A stretch of 64,000 bases of DNA from Mesorhizobium sp. CA14 (GCF_020165195.1 NZ_JAIUHR010000029.1:25740-89739); one strand, 5' to 3'; shown: positions 1-7,864, counted from the stretch's first letter. Numbers and translations: made by a program. Notes: generated from the sequence alone by a model not told the origin.

Positions 1-709
1 CGAAGCCCTTATGCACTTCGCCGAGCACCTGGGAAGCCGGCAGCCGGCAGTCGTCGAATTCGAGGATCGAATTGGTGTAGCCCCGATGCGAGACGTTGCG
101 ATAGCCGTCGCGCACCGCGAAGCCCTTGGTGCCCTTGTCGACGAAGAAGGCGGTGATCTTCTTGCGCTTGCCGCGCGGCGAATCCTCTTCGCCCGAAGCC
201 ATGAACACGATGGCGAAGTCGGCGATGTCGGCATGCGAGATAAAGTGCTTGGTGCCGTTGAGCACCCAGTCCGAGCCGTCCTGCACCGCCGTCGCCTTCA
301 TGCCGCGCAGGTCGGAGCCGGCGCCGGGCTCCGTCATCGCCAGGCAGTCCCACTTCTCGCCGCGGATACAGGGAAAGAGATATTTCTCGCGCTGTTCCGG
401 CGTGCCGGCAAGCAGGATGTTGGACGGACGCGCCACGCAGGTCCAGTGCAGCGCGTAATTGGCGCGGCCAAGCTCCTTCTCGTAGAGCAGCCAGCTCACC
501 GTATCGAGGCCGGCACCGCCGACATCGGCCGGCATGTTAGCAGCATAAAGCCCGGCCCCGATCGCCTTCGCCTTCAATTCGTCGATCAGCTCGCGGCGCA
601 GCTCGCCGGTGCGCTCCACCTCGCGCTCATGCGGGTAGAGCTCGTTCTCGACGAAGGCGCGGGTCGTCTCGACGATGAGCTTCTGTTCTTCCGAAAGACC
701 GAAATTCAT
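1..709 (-). CDS. Acyl-CoA dehydrogenase, C-terminus cut by window edge
   Basis: Flavin-dependent acyl-CoA dehydrogenase; about 236 N-terminal residues are present and the frame is still open at base 1. The family's N-terminal helical domain begins at MNFGLSEEQ, and the FAD/substrate motif MTEPGAGSDLRG followed by NGTKHFISHA is read from about residue 130. Its ATG lies 4 bases after the stop of the carnitine dehydrogenase gene, so it is probably the last visible gene of the same operon. In that setting a role on trimethylammonium acyl-CoA thioesters (gamma-butyrobetainyl-CoA) is plausible, but this is inference from context; the family is broad. The real C-terminus lies outside the window. Confidence 0.9.
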   Translation of the reverse strand, partial: MNFGLSEEQKLIVETTRAFVENELYPHEREVERTGELRRELIDELKAKAIGAGLYAANMPADVGGAGLDTVSWLLYEKELGRANYALHWTCVARPSNILLAGTPEQREKYLFPCIRGEKWDCLAMTEPGAGSDLRGMKATAVQDGSDWVLNGTKHFISHADIADFAIVFMASGEEDSPRGKRKKITAFFVDKGTKGFAVRDGYRNVSHRGYTNSILEFDDCRLPASQVLGEVHKGF

Positions 710-713
710 CGCC

Positions 714-1853
714 TCAACCCTTCTTCTTGCCCTTCTTCGCCTTATCGGCCTTGGCTGGCTTCCCAGTCTTTGTCGGCTTTTCAGCCTTTGCCGGCTTCGC
801 GGCTTTCTTCGCCGGCTTGGCCTTTGCGGGAGCCTTGGTGGAGGTCTTCTTCGCCGCCAGCTTGGCGAGCTGCCGGGTATAGTCCTTGTGCAGCGCCCCG
901 GCGCCCCAGCCCTTGCCCTTGTTCTGCTTCGACAGTGCTTCCATGATCGCGACCAGATTGTCGTCGCGGATGCGCTCCAGCTCGCGGATCGACAGGCCAT
1001 GCGCCTGCTCGTCCGACTGCGTGGCAATCAGGTCGACCAGCTCGTCGTTGAACTCCGGCACGTCCATCAGCTTGGTCCAGGGCCATTTCAGGCAGGGTCC
1101 GAACTGCGCCATGAAGTGGCGCATGCCGGCCTCGCCGCCGGCGACGCGATAGACCTGGAACATGCCCATCTGCGCCCAGCGCAGACCGAAGGAATAGCGC
1201 ATGATGTCGTCGAGTTCCTCGACGGTGCAGATGCCGTCCTTGACCAGCCACAGCGCCTCGCGCCAGGCCGCTTCCAGGAGGCGGTCGCCGACGAAGGCCT
1301 CGATCTCCTTGCGCACCATCACCGGCTTCATGCCGATCGAGGCGTAGAGCTCCTTGGCCACCTCGATCGCCTCGGGGAAGGTCTGCTCGCCGCCGACGAT
1401 CTCGACCAGCGGCAGCAGGTAGACCGGGTTGAACGGATGGCCGACCACCAGCCGTTCCGGGTGCTTCTTCATCGCAACCTGCATGTCGGTCGGCTTGATG
1501 CCGGAAGTCGACGAGCCGACGATGGCGTTGGCCGGCGCATGCGTGTCGATCTCGGCCAGCACCTTGTGCTTGAGGTCGAGGCGCTCCGGCACGCTCTCCT
1601 GGATGAAGTCGGCGTCGGCGACCGCTTCGGCGATGGTCTTGGCGTAGGTCAGCTTGCCTTCCTTGGGCAGGCCGCCGGGCAGCATCTGCTTGTAGGCGCG
1701 GCGCGCGCCCTTCATCACTTCGCCAACCTTGCGCGACGCTTCCGGATCCGGATCGAAGATCGAGACGTCGATGCCGTTCAGCAGCAGCCGCGCCACCCAG
1801 CCGGCGCCGATGACGCCGCCGCCGATGGCGGCCGCCTTGTTGATGATGCTCAT
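714..1853 (-). CDS. lcdH: L-carnitine 3-dehydrogenase (3-hydroxyacyl-CoA dehydrogenase family) with lysine-rich tail
   Basis: NAD-dependent oxidation of L-carnitine to 3-dehydrocarnitine. The 379-residue product starts MSIINKAAAIGGGVIGAGW, the Rossmann dinucleotide motif, and continues with the family's VGHPFNPVYLLPLVEIVGG and EIEAFVGDRLLEAAWREAL blocks. The start at 1853 is chosen because it is 3 bases after the upstream stop and begins the Rossmann strand directly; a longer frame exists but is non-homologous. Family members I know are about 320 residues or are fused to a thioesterase. Here no thioesterase follows; instead the last 45-50 residues are a Lys/Ala/Pro repeat tail. The operon with the BKACE gene supports carnitine as substrate. 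Confidence 0.88.
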   Translation of the reverse strand: MSIINKAAAIGGGVIGAGWVARLLLNGIDVSIFDPDPEASRKVGEVMKGARRAYKQMLPGGLPKEGKLTYAKTIAEAVADADFIQESVPERLDLKHKVLAEIDTHAPANAIVGSSTSGIKPTDMQVAMKKHPERLVVGHPFNPVYLLPLVEIVGGEQTFPEAIEVAKELYASIGMKPVMVRKEIEAFVGDRLLEAAWREALWLVKDGICTVEELDDIMRYSFGLRWAQMGMFQVYRVAGGEAGMRHFMAQFGPCLKWPWTKLMDVPEFNDELVDLIATQSDEQAHGLSIRELERIRDDNLVAIMEALSKQNKGKGWGAGALHKDYTRQLAKLAAKKTSTKAPAKAKPAKKAAKPAKAEKPTKTGKPAKADKAKKGKKKG

Positions 1854-1855
1854 GG

Positions 1856-2479
1856 TCAGGCTCCGGTTCTCGTCTTGGCTGTTTCGGGATCTGTGAGGGC
1901 CACGCGCTCGCCGGTGCGGATCACGGCCGGATCGTAGGCGTTGCGGGCGAACACTTCGAGCACGAAGGGCCGGAAGAACTCGACCGGCAGCGTTTCGTAG
2001 CCGGGGTCGAAGCTCGACTGGTCCCAGCGCTCGCAGAACTGGTCGCAATCGTCGAAATACGGATGGCCGGCGAAGCGGTCGCGGGCATGCCGGTTGCCGC
2101 CCAGATGATGCGCGTAATAGAGGCGCTGGAAGTCGCCGTGCTTTTCCACCACCCAGGTGCATTGCTCGCGCACGAAGGGTTTCAGGATCGCAGCCGCATA
2201 TTCGTCATGATTGTAGGGCGCATAGATGTCGCCGATGTCGTGCAGCAGCGCTGAGACGACCCAGTCGGTGTCGGCGCCATCCTTCCAGGCGCGCGTCGCC
2301 GCCTGCAGCGAATGGCCGAGCCGGGTGATCTTATAGCCCGACAGACCTTCGTCCAGCTGCACGAGCGCGTCGAGCAGCCGGTCGCCGGTCTTGGCGGCAT
2401 AGTCGATCTCATGGGCGGTCAGGAATTCGTAGTCTTCCCTGTCGCCGTCCTTCATCGCCGTGAATTTGACGGTAGCCAT
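1856..2479 (-). CDS. HD-domain protein of the carnitine operon, possible diiron oxygenase
   Basis: A 207-residue HD-domain protein. Metal-ligand candidates are H56 (GHSLQAATRA), H80-D81 (ALLHDIGD), H91, H114 and D158, in an arrangement like the PhnZ/TmpB mixed-valent diiron oxygenases rather than nucleotide phosphohydrolases. TmpB acts on trimethylammonium phosphonates, so a related quaternary-amine substrate would fit this operon, but that is inference; automated annotation would probably say phosphohydrolase. The ATG at 2479 follows a GGGAG ribosome-binding site. It sits between the BKACE gene (70 bases upstream, with a palindromic repeat in the gap) and lcdH, whose start is 3 bases from this stop. 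Confidence 0.8.
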   Translation of the reverse strand: MATVKFTAMKDGDREDYEFLTAHEIDYAAKTGDRLLDALVQLDEGLSGYKITRLGHSLQAATRAWKDGADTDWVVSALLHDIGDIYAPYNHDEYAAAILKPFVREQCTWVVEKHGDFQRLYYAHHLGGNRHARDRFAGHPYFDDCDQFCERWDQSSFDPGYETLPVEFFRPFVLEVFARNAYDPAVIRTGERVALTDPETAKTRTGA

Positions 2480-2503
2480 GCTCAACTCCCGGTGTCTTGT
2501 TTG

Positions 2504-2550
2504 AGCATGATCTTGTCCGAAAACCGGTACCCACTTTTCGGGATCATGCT
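2504..2550. repeat. Rhizobial palindromic intergenic repeat (AGCATGATC type)
   Basis: A 47-bp element with perfect 9-bp inverted ends (AGCATGATC / GATCATGCT) and a central imperfect palindrome around CGAAAA...TTTTCG. Elements of this kind are scattered widely in Rhizobiales intergenic DNA. It occupies most of the gap between the BKACE stop codon, which it overlaps by one base, and the HD-domain gene, so it will form a hairpin inside the operon mRNA. Confidence 0.8.
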
Positions 2551-3473
2551 TAAGCCGCGGCAGCGATCGGCGCCCGCTTGGTGAGGTTGAGCTTCTTGCG
2601 CACGTCTTCCGGCCCAAGAATCCTGGCGCCGAGATTGGTGACGATGCTGGCCGCGCGCTCGACGAGCTGCGCGTTGGTGGCGAGCACACCCTTGTCGAGC
2701 CACAGATTGTCCTCTAGGCCGACGCGGACATTGCCGCCGGCAAGCACGGCCGCCGCCGCATAGGCCATCTGGTTGCGGCCGATCGAGAAGGCCGACCAGT
2801 TCCAGGTCGAGGGCACGTTGTTGACCATCGCCATGAAGGTGTTGAGGTCGTCCGGCGCACCCCACGGCACGCCCATGCAGAGCTGCACCAGCGCGTCGGG
2901 GTTGAGCACCTTTTCCTCGACCAGCTGCTTGGCGAACCACAGATGGCCGGTATCGAAGGCCTCGATCTCGGGCTTCACGCCCAACGCCGTCATCATGCCG
3001 CCCATGGCGCGCAGCATGCCGGGCGTGTTGGTCATCACATAGTCGGCTTCGGCGAAGTTCATCGTGCCGCAATCCAGCGTGCAGATCTCCGGCAGGCACT
3101 GGCGCACATGCTCCATGCGGTTGGAGGCGCCGCCCATGTCGGTGCCCTTCTCGTTCAGCGGCAGCGGCGCTTCCGGCGAGCCGAACACCATGTCGCCGCC
3201 CATGCCGGCAGTGAGGTTCAGCACCACATCGACATTGGCCTCGCGGATGCGCTCGGTCACCTCGCGGTAGAGATGCACGTCGCGCCTGGGCTTGCCGGTC
3301 TCGGGGTCGCGCACATGGCAATGGACGATCGCCGCACCCGCCTTGGCGGCGTCAATCGCCGAATCGGCGATCTGCTTGGGAGAACGCGGCACATGCGGGC
3401 TGCGGTCCTGCGTACCGCCGGAGCCGGTCACGGCACAGGTAATGAAGACCTCGCGGTTCATCGCAAGCGGCAT
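2550..3473 (-). CDS. BKACE-family 3-dehydrocarnitine cleavage enzyme (DUF849)
   Basis: Beta-keto acid cleavage enzyme that condenses a beta-keto acid with acetyl-CoA and splits it. The carnitine-pathway members turn 3-dehydrocarnitine plus acetyl-CoA into betainyl-CoA and acetoacetate. The 307-residue TIM-barrel protein shows the family's zinc/substrate motifs AAIVHCHVRDPETGK near residue 45 and, late, VRVGLEDNLW. Start 3473 follows a strong GGGAGG site at 8-base spacing; a second Met four codons later has none. First gene of the minus-strand carnitine operon, divergent from the GlxA-type regulator. Substrate is inferred from neighbours (lcdH, regulator); family assignment is firm. Confidence 0.9.
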   Translation of the reverse strand: MPLAMNREVFITCAVTGSGGTQDRSPHVPRSPKQIADSAIDAAKAGAAIVHCHVRDPETGKPRRDVHLYREVTERIREANVDVVLNLTAGMGGDMVFGSPEAPLPLNEKGTDMGGASNRMEHVRQCLPEICTLDCGTMNFAEADYVMTNTPGMLRAMGGMMTALGVKPEIEAFDTGHLWFAKQLVEEKVLNPDALVQLCMGVPWGAPDDLNTFMAMVNNVPSTWNWSAFSIGRNQMAYAAAAVLAGGNVRVGLEDNLWLDKGVLATNAQLVERAASIVTNLGARILGPEDVRKKLNLTKRAPIAAAA

Positions 3474-3609
3474 AGTCTTTCCTCCCAGTTAGATCAGCCA
3501 TCCATGTCGACCAAAAAGTCGGAAACCGGCTTTGGTATGACGACATGCGCCGAAGCTGGCCAAGAATGACCGACTTGTCGGAAACTGTTTTGCGTTTTAC
3601 GAAGACCTC
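3474..3609. promoter_or_regulatory. Divergent promoter region of the carnitine operon with a repeated box
   Basis: The 136-bp gap between the divergent BKACE gene and the AraC-type regulator must hold both promoters. It contains two similar direct boxes, GTCGGAAACCGGCTTTG at 3518-3534 and GTCGGAAACTGTTTTGC at 3577-3593, sharing GTCGGAAAC-N-G-N-TTT. Direct repeats are what AraC-family activators usually bind, so these are candidate regulator sites. The first box also resembles half of a common rhizobial palindrome, which is the main alternative. Confidence 0.4.
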
Positions 3610-4590
3610 ATGATCAAAAGCGAAAAGCCGACCATCTTTCGGTCCGAACGCGAGACGCTCAAGGTGACGTTCCTCGTGTTCTCGGGATCCTCGATCATGT
3701 GCGTGGCCTCGGCGGTCGACCCGCTACGCGCCGCAAACCGCATCTCGGGCGAGACGCTGTTCGATTTCAAGCTGGTCTCGCTCACCGGCGAGGCTCCGGT
3801 CACGACATGCGGCCTTCCCGTGGCCGTCAGCGGCCGCTTCGACGCGGCCGAAGCCACCGACATGCTGGTCGTCGTCGCTGGCTTCGGCACGCAGAACTAC
3901 GCCACGTCGGCGCTGCTTGCCGGCCTGCGCCGCGCTGCTCGCGCCGCGCGCGCCTGTGGCGGCGTGGAGGCGGGCACCTGGCTAGTGGCGCGCGCCGGCC
4001 TGCTTGAGGGCCGCAGCGCCACCACGCATTGGGAGGACATGGAGGACTTCTCCGCCGCGTTCCCGGGCGTCGATGTGCGGCCGGATCGCTACGTCATCGA
4101 TGGGCCGGTCTTCACCTCCGGCGGCGCCTCGCCGACCTTCGACCTGATGCTGCATCTCATCCGCACGAGGCTCGGCATGGCCGCCGCGCTCGATGTCGCG
4201 AGCGTCTTCATCTACGACCAGGCGCGTGCCGCGACCGACGCGCAGCCGCTGGTCTCGCTTGGCCGGCTCGACGGCTACGATCCTAGGCTTGCCCAGGCGA
4301 TCCGGCTGATGGAAGCGCATGTCGACCAGCCGCTCACCATCGACGCCGTCGCCAAACGCGCCGGTGTCACGGCAAGAACGCTGGAAAGCATTTTCCGCAG
4401 ATCGATCGGCGAGACGCCCGGCGCCTATTATCTGAGGCTGCGCCTCAGCGCCGCTCGCCGCCTGGTGGTCGACACGCGCATCGCCATGGCGGATATTGCC
4501 GGGCGTACAGGCTTTTCGTCCGCCGCGGCATTTTCCAGGGCATTTTCAAGAGCTTTCGGCGAGGCGCCGGTCAGGCTGCGGCGCGGCTAG
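3610..4590 (+). CDS. GlxA-family AraC-type transcriptional regulator, probable carnitine regulator
   Basis: 326 residues: an N-terminal DJ-1/PfpI-like sensory domain (about 15-190, starting KVTFLVFSGSSIMCVASAVDPLRAANR) and a C-terminal AraC double helix-turn-helix (about 230-325, with the signature FSSAAAFSRAFSRAFGEAP). This is the architecture of CdhR-type activators of carnitine catabolism in pseudomonads and rhizobia. It is transcribed divergently from the carnitine operon, separated by 136 bp, supporting that target. The final residue is followed directly by half of a rhizobial palindromic repeat. Family certain; carnitine as inducer is inferred from position. Confidence 0.87.
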   Translation: MIKSEKPTIFRSERETLKVTFLVFSGSSIMCVASAVDPLRAANRISGETLFDFKLVSLTGEAPVTTCGLPVAVSGRFDAAEATDMLVVVAGFGTQNYATSALLAGLRRAARAARACGGVEAGTWLVARAGLLEGRSATTHWEDMEDFSAAFPGVDVRPDRYVIDGPVFTSGGASPTFDLMLHLIRTRLGMAAALDVASVFIYDQARAATDAQPLVSLGRLDGYDPRLAQAIRLMEAHVDQPLTIDAVAKRAGVTARTLESIFRRSIGETPGAYYLRLRLSAARRLVVDTRIAMADIAGRTGFSSAAAFSRAFSRAFGEAPVRLRRG

Positions 4591-4615
4591 GGCAATTCCA
4601 GGAAAAAGTGAAGCG
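4591..4615. repeat. Half copy of a rhizobial CAATTCC palindromic repeat
   Basis: GGCAATTCCAGGAAAAAGTG immediately after the regulator stop matches the left half of the CAATTCC...GGAATTG palindromes common in rhizobial intergenic DNA; another, fuller copy is at 24369-24433. No right arm is seen before the cupin stop at 4617, so this is a truncated copy in a convergent gap. Confidence 0.5.
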
Positions 4616-4616
4616 T

Positions 4617-5075
4617 TCATAGCCGCCCTCCATCCTTGCGGCTGTAGTGGACGCCGGTCTCGTCGGCGACGGCGACCAGATCGACGTCGGAAAAGTGCGC
4701 GTGTTCGCGCGGCGTGCGCGTTCCTACCTCGAGATAGATGGCGTCGTTGTCGGAGCGGTTGACCAGATGGTGACCGTTGGCGACGCCCGCCTTGAAGCCG
4801 GCCGCGTCGCCCGGCCGCAGCACGGTCTCGCCTTCGTCCTCGATCAGCGTCAGCTCGCCTTCAATGACAAAGACGAACTCGTCCTGATTCTCGTGCCAAT
4901 GGCGAAGCGATGAGAAAGCGCCAGGCACGAGCTTCGCCAGGTTGACGCCGAACTGGGTCAGGCCGGCCTCATCGCCGAGACGCTTGCGCGAACGGCCGGC
5001 GACCAGTTTGTCGTGCGGCGGCGGATAACCGCCGCGCGCGACGAACGGCAAGGCGGTTGCGTTGATCTTCGGCAT
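4617..5075 (-). CDS. Cupin-domain protein
   Basis: A 152-residue single-domain cupin. The metal-binding cupin motif 1 is seen as SLRHWHENQDEFVFVIEGE (H-x-H...E) near residues 58-75, and motif 2 as PGDAAGFKAGVANGHHLVN near residue 90. The start at 5075 is preceded by an AAGGA site; longer reading upstream is antisense to the HAD gene and was rejected. These small cupins are often annotated as transcriptional or sugar-binding proteins; nothing in the sequence fixes a substrate. It is convergent with the regulator and lies 85 bp downstream of the HAD gene. Confidence 0.85.
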   Translation of the reverse strand: MPKINATALPFVARGGYPPPHDKLVAGRSRKRLGDEAGLTQFGVNLAKLVPGAFSSLRHWHENQDEFVFVIEGELTLIEDEGETVLRPGDAAGFKAGVANGHHLVNRSDNDAIYLEVGTRTPREHAHFSDVDLVAVADETGVHYSRKDGGRL

Positions 5076-5160
5076 GGCCTCACATCCTTTCGGGTCGCTG
5101 TAGCGGCTCCCGTGCCGCCGATGCGAGCGCGCTCGCTGGACGGCATGCGTCAGATGAAAC

Positions 5161-5958
5161 TCAAAGCGCATCGGCCGGATACGTCTCAGTACGGCGCGCT
5201 TCAAGTATCCAGTCCGTCGCGGCGGTGAGATCGTCGACCAACGCCGTCGGAGCCGGATCGAAGCGCGTTTCGTCGCCGGGGCGGTATTTGCCGGTCCGCA
5301 CGAGCAGCGCCGCGCCGAGACCGGCGCTGAGCGCGCCGGCGACATCGCTCTCCGCGTCGTCGCCGACCATGACCGCATCGGCCGCAGGGCAGTTCAAATC
5401 GGCGAGCGCCGAAAGGAAGAAGTCCGCCGACGGCTTGCCGAGCACGACGGGACTTCGGCCGCTGGCGAATTCGAGGGCCGCAACGAAGGCGCCGGCGTCG
5501 AGGCTGAGTTGGCCATCCGCATCCTTGAAGATGCGGTTGGTGGCCAAAGCCACAAAATCGGCACCGGCGGATAACGCGCGGAAAGCACGATTGAGGCTGG
5601 CATAGCCGAATGCCTCGCCGGCGTCGCCCACGACGACCGCCTTGCTGCTTCCTCCCTCCAGGCCCGAAAACTCTGCTTCGAGATCGGGATGGACGAGCAG
5701 ATGCGGCTGGCACCCGTGCCTGCGCAACCATTCGATCGCAGCCTGCGCCGGCGTCAGCAATTCTTCGTCCGCAACTTTGATGCCCATGGCGGCAAGTTGC
5801 GCGACGATCTTGCTGCGCGGTGAACGTGTCGTGTTGCTGACGAAACGCAGCGGCAAGGCGGCATCGCGCAGACGCTTAATTGCCTTCGCCGCTCCCGCTA
5901 TCGGGGTGTCGCCATCACAGACGACACCTAGAAGATCCAGGAGCACCGCGCGTATCAT
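5161..5958 (-). CDS. HAD-superfamily hydrolase, class IIA (LHPP-like)
   Basis: A 265-residue HAD phosphatase. Motif I is LLDLLGVVCDG with the nucleophile Asp; motif II is the Thr/Ser of FVSNTTRS; motif III a Lys in VLGKPSADFF; motif IV VGDDAESDVAGA. The cap position and GKPSADFF/VGDDAESD spacing match the IIA subfamily that includes LHPP-like phospholysine/pyrophosphate phosphatases. In motif I the usual second Asp (DxD) is Leu; LHPP itself has Ser there, so activity as a phosphatase is still plausible though not certain. Monocistronic or loosely followed by the cupin gene. Confidence 0.83.
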   Translation of the reverse strand: MIRAVLLDLLGVVCDGDTPIAGAAKAIKRLRDAALPLRFVSNTTRSPRSKIVAQLAAMGIKVADEELLTPAQAAIEWLRRHGCQPHLLVHPDLEAEFSGLEGGSSKAVVVGDAGEAFGYASLNRAFRALSAGADFVALATNRIFKDADGQLSLDAGAFVAALEFASGRSPVVLGKPSADFFLSALADLNCPAADAVMVGDDAESDVAGALSAGLGAALLVRTGKYRPGDETRFDPAPTALVDDLTAATDWILEARRTETYPADAL

Positions 5959-6001
5959 AGACGCAGGATGGAGAAACAGTCTGCGTTCGTCAAACCGCGG
6001 A

Positions 6002-6060
6002 GGAATCGGGCCGCGGAAGAATCAGGCCACGGAAGAATCAGTCGCGGAAGAATCAGGCGG
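6002..6060. repeat. Short tandem repeat of GGAAGAATCAG units
   Basis: Three consecutive perfect GGAAGAATCAG units, each followed by a short variable GC-rich spacer, preceded by a degenerate GGAATCGGGCCGC copy. The last unit contains the stop codon of the 67-residue gene at 6053. The period is 15-16 bp, so the array lies between that gene's end and the HAD gene start. Confidence 0.7.
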
Positions 6061-6256
6061 CGTCGCGGCCTTCGCCGACGATGCGCGTGCGCATGCTTTT
6101 GGCCAGCGCCGTTTCCAACCGCGCGGCGACCGCGCGGTCCCATTCATTTGTCTTGCGGCCGCCGTCTTTCGAATGCGGCAACGCCATCAGCCGGTCGATG
6201 ATCGATCCGGCCTCGCCGGACGAAAGCAGGGCGTCGATTTCGCGTTCATGCTGCAT
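6053..6256 (-). CDS. Small conserved-looking hypothetical protein
   Basis: A 67-residue, charged, probably helical soluble protein (begins MQHEREIDALLSSGEAG; ends EGRDAA). I do not recognise a domain. It is accepted as a gene because its ATG is preceded by a near-perfect GAAGGAGG site at 9-base spacing and because the reading frame has a natural acidic/basic amino-acid balance, unlike antisense frames here. It stands alone between HAD and xylA, both on the same strand. Its stop codon falls inside a short tandem repeat array, so its C-terminus may vary between strains. Confidence 0.6.
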   Translation of the reverse strand: MQHEREIDALLSSGEAGSIIDRLMALPHSKDGGRKTNEWDRAVAARLETALAKSMRTRIVGEGRDAA

Positions 6257-6427
6257 ATCGGTTCGCCTCCTTCTTCTTCACCCGCCACAGGAGCCACGTT
6301 TATACGAGTTCCGTGACGGCTGTTTGAAGGCAAGAGCGGGGCGATTAAGGGGCGGCTCGGGGCAAAACCTTGTCGTGAAGTTCTGCCCCGCGCGAATGCA
6401 ATACGGTCGGGCGTTCCGCCTGAGCGA

Positions 6428-7753
6428 TCAGACGTAGCGGTTGACGATGTTCTCCAGCAGTTCCTGCCGGCCGGAGCGCGGCTGCGGCTCGATCTTGTCC
6501 TTCACCACGCGCTCGGCGATCTCCTCCAGCGTGCGCTCACCCGAGAGCATCGCTTTGCCTTCGGCGGTGTTCCAGCCAGCATAGCGCTCGGCGAGCGGGC
6601 CGGACAGCGCCTTGTCCTCGATCATCTTGGCCGCCGCCTTGAGGCCGCGCGCGCAGGCATCCATGCCGCCGATATGGCCGATCAGGAGGTCGTCCGGGTC
6701 GAGCGACTGGCGCCTGAGCTTGGCGTCGAAATTGGTGCCGCCGGTCTTGAAGCCGCCGCCCTGCAGCACCTGGTAATAGGCCAGCGCCATTTCCGGCACG
6801 TTGTTGGGGAACTGGTCGGTATCCCAGCCCGACTGGTAGTCGTTGCGGTTCATGTCGATCGAACCAAAGATTCCGAGCGCGTTGGCCAGCGCCAGCTCGT
6901 GCTCGAAGGAATGGCCGGCAAGGATCGCGTGGCCCTGCTCGATGTTGAGCTTGACTTCCTTCTCCAGCCCGAAGCGCTTGAGGAAGCCATAGACGGTGGC
7001 GACGTCATAGTCGTACTGGTGCTTGGTCGGCTCCTGCGGCTTCGGCTCGATCAGGATCGTGCCGTTGAAGCCTATTCTGTGCTTGTAATCGACGACGAGG
7101 CTGAGGAAGCGGCCGGCCTGTTCCTGCTCGCGGGCAAGGTCGGTGTTGAGCAAGGTCTCATAGCCCTCGCGGCCGCCCCACAGCACATAGTTCTCGCCCT
7201 TGAGCTTCTTGGTGACGTCGATGCAGCTCTTCACCGTCGCCGCCGCATAGGCAAACACATCCGGATCGGGATTGGTAGCCGCGCCCGACATGAAGCGGCG
7301 GTGCGAGAAGAGGTTTGCCGTGCCCCAGAGCAGCTTGACGCCGGTCTGTTTCATCTTGTCGGCGAAATAGTCGGTGATCTCGTCGAGGCGCGCGGCGCTC
7401 TCCGAAAAATCCTTGCCTTCCGGGCGCACGTCTGCATCGTGGAAGCAGAAATAGGGCGCGCCGAGCAGCGCGAACATTTCGAAGGCGACGTCGGCCTTGA
7501 GCTTGGCCAGCTCCATCGTGTCGACGCCGCCCGGCTTGGCGAACCAAGGGCGGTCGAAGGTCTGGCCTCCAAACGGGTCGCCGCCCGGCCATGCGAAGGA
7601 ATGCCAATAGGCGACGGCGAAGCGCAAATGGTCTTCCAGCCGCTTGCCGGCTACCACCTCGTCGGGATTGTAGAACCGGTAGGCCAGCGGATTGGTCGAA
7701 TCCGGCCCTTCATATTTGATCTTCTTGATATCGCCGAAAAATCCGCTGCTCAT
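6428..7753 (-). CDS. xylA: Xylose isomerase
   Basis: Interconverts D-xylose and D-xylulose. The 441-residue product matches the class II enzymes in length, with the N-terminal YWHSFAWPGGDPFGG motif carrying the catalytic His, PYFCFHDADV with metal/substrate ligands, the metal-ligand Glu in ILIEPKPQEPTKHQYDYD and the second metal site in NIEQGHAILAGHSFEHELALA. The gene begins MSSGFFGDIKKIKYEG, as in other rhizobial XylA. Xylulokinase lies 672 bp downstream on the same strand, separated by an oppositely oriented NTF2-like gene and a palindromic element, so the two do not form the usual tight pair. Confidence 0.97.
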   Translation of the reverse strand: MSSGFFGDIKKIKYEGPDSTNPLAYRFYNPDEVVAGKRLEDHLRFAVAYWHSFAWPGGDPFGGQTFDRPWFAKPGGVDTMELAKLKADVAFEMFALLGAPYFCFHDADVRPEGKDFSESAARLDEITDYFADKMKQTGVKLLWGTANLFSHRRFMSGAATNPDPDVFAYAAATVKSCIDVTKKLKGENYVLWGGREGYETLLNTDLAREQEQAGRFLSLVVDYKHRIGFNGTILIEPKPQEPTKHQYDYDVATVYGFLKRFGLEKEVKLNIEQGHAILAGHSFEHELALANALGIFGSIDMNRNDYQSGWDTDQFPNNVPEMALAYYQVLQGGGFKTGGTNFDAKLRRQSLDPDDLLIGHIGGMDACARGLKAAAKMIEDKALSGPLAERYAGWNTAEGKAMLSGERTLEEIAERVVKDKIEPQPRSGRQELLENIVNRYV

Positions 7754-7864
7754 GGTTTCCTTCCTCTCCGGGTGCTTTGCCTGATTACCTCAGGCGTAAT
7801 TGGTTTCGCTCTTGCGGGGCGCGAAAAGCGTCATGTCGAAACGATACAACGAAGGAACATGACA

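Noticed and set aside
1854..2162. N-terminal extension of the carnitine dehydrogenase frame
   Set aside because: The extra 103 codons overlap the HD-domain gene in another frame and have Arg-rich shadow composition; the Rossmann motif begins at the ATG at 1853.
5161..5958. HAD protein as an inactive pseudoenzyme because motif I lacks the second Asp
   Set aside because: LHPP-type class IIA members also deviate at this position while remaining phosphatases, and motifs III and IV are intact.
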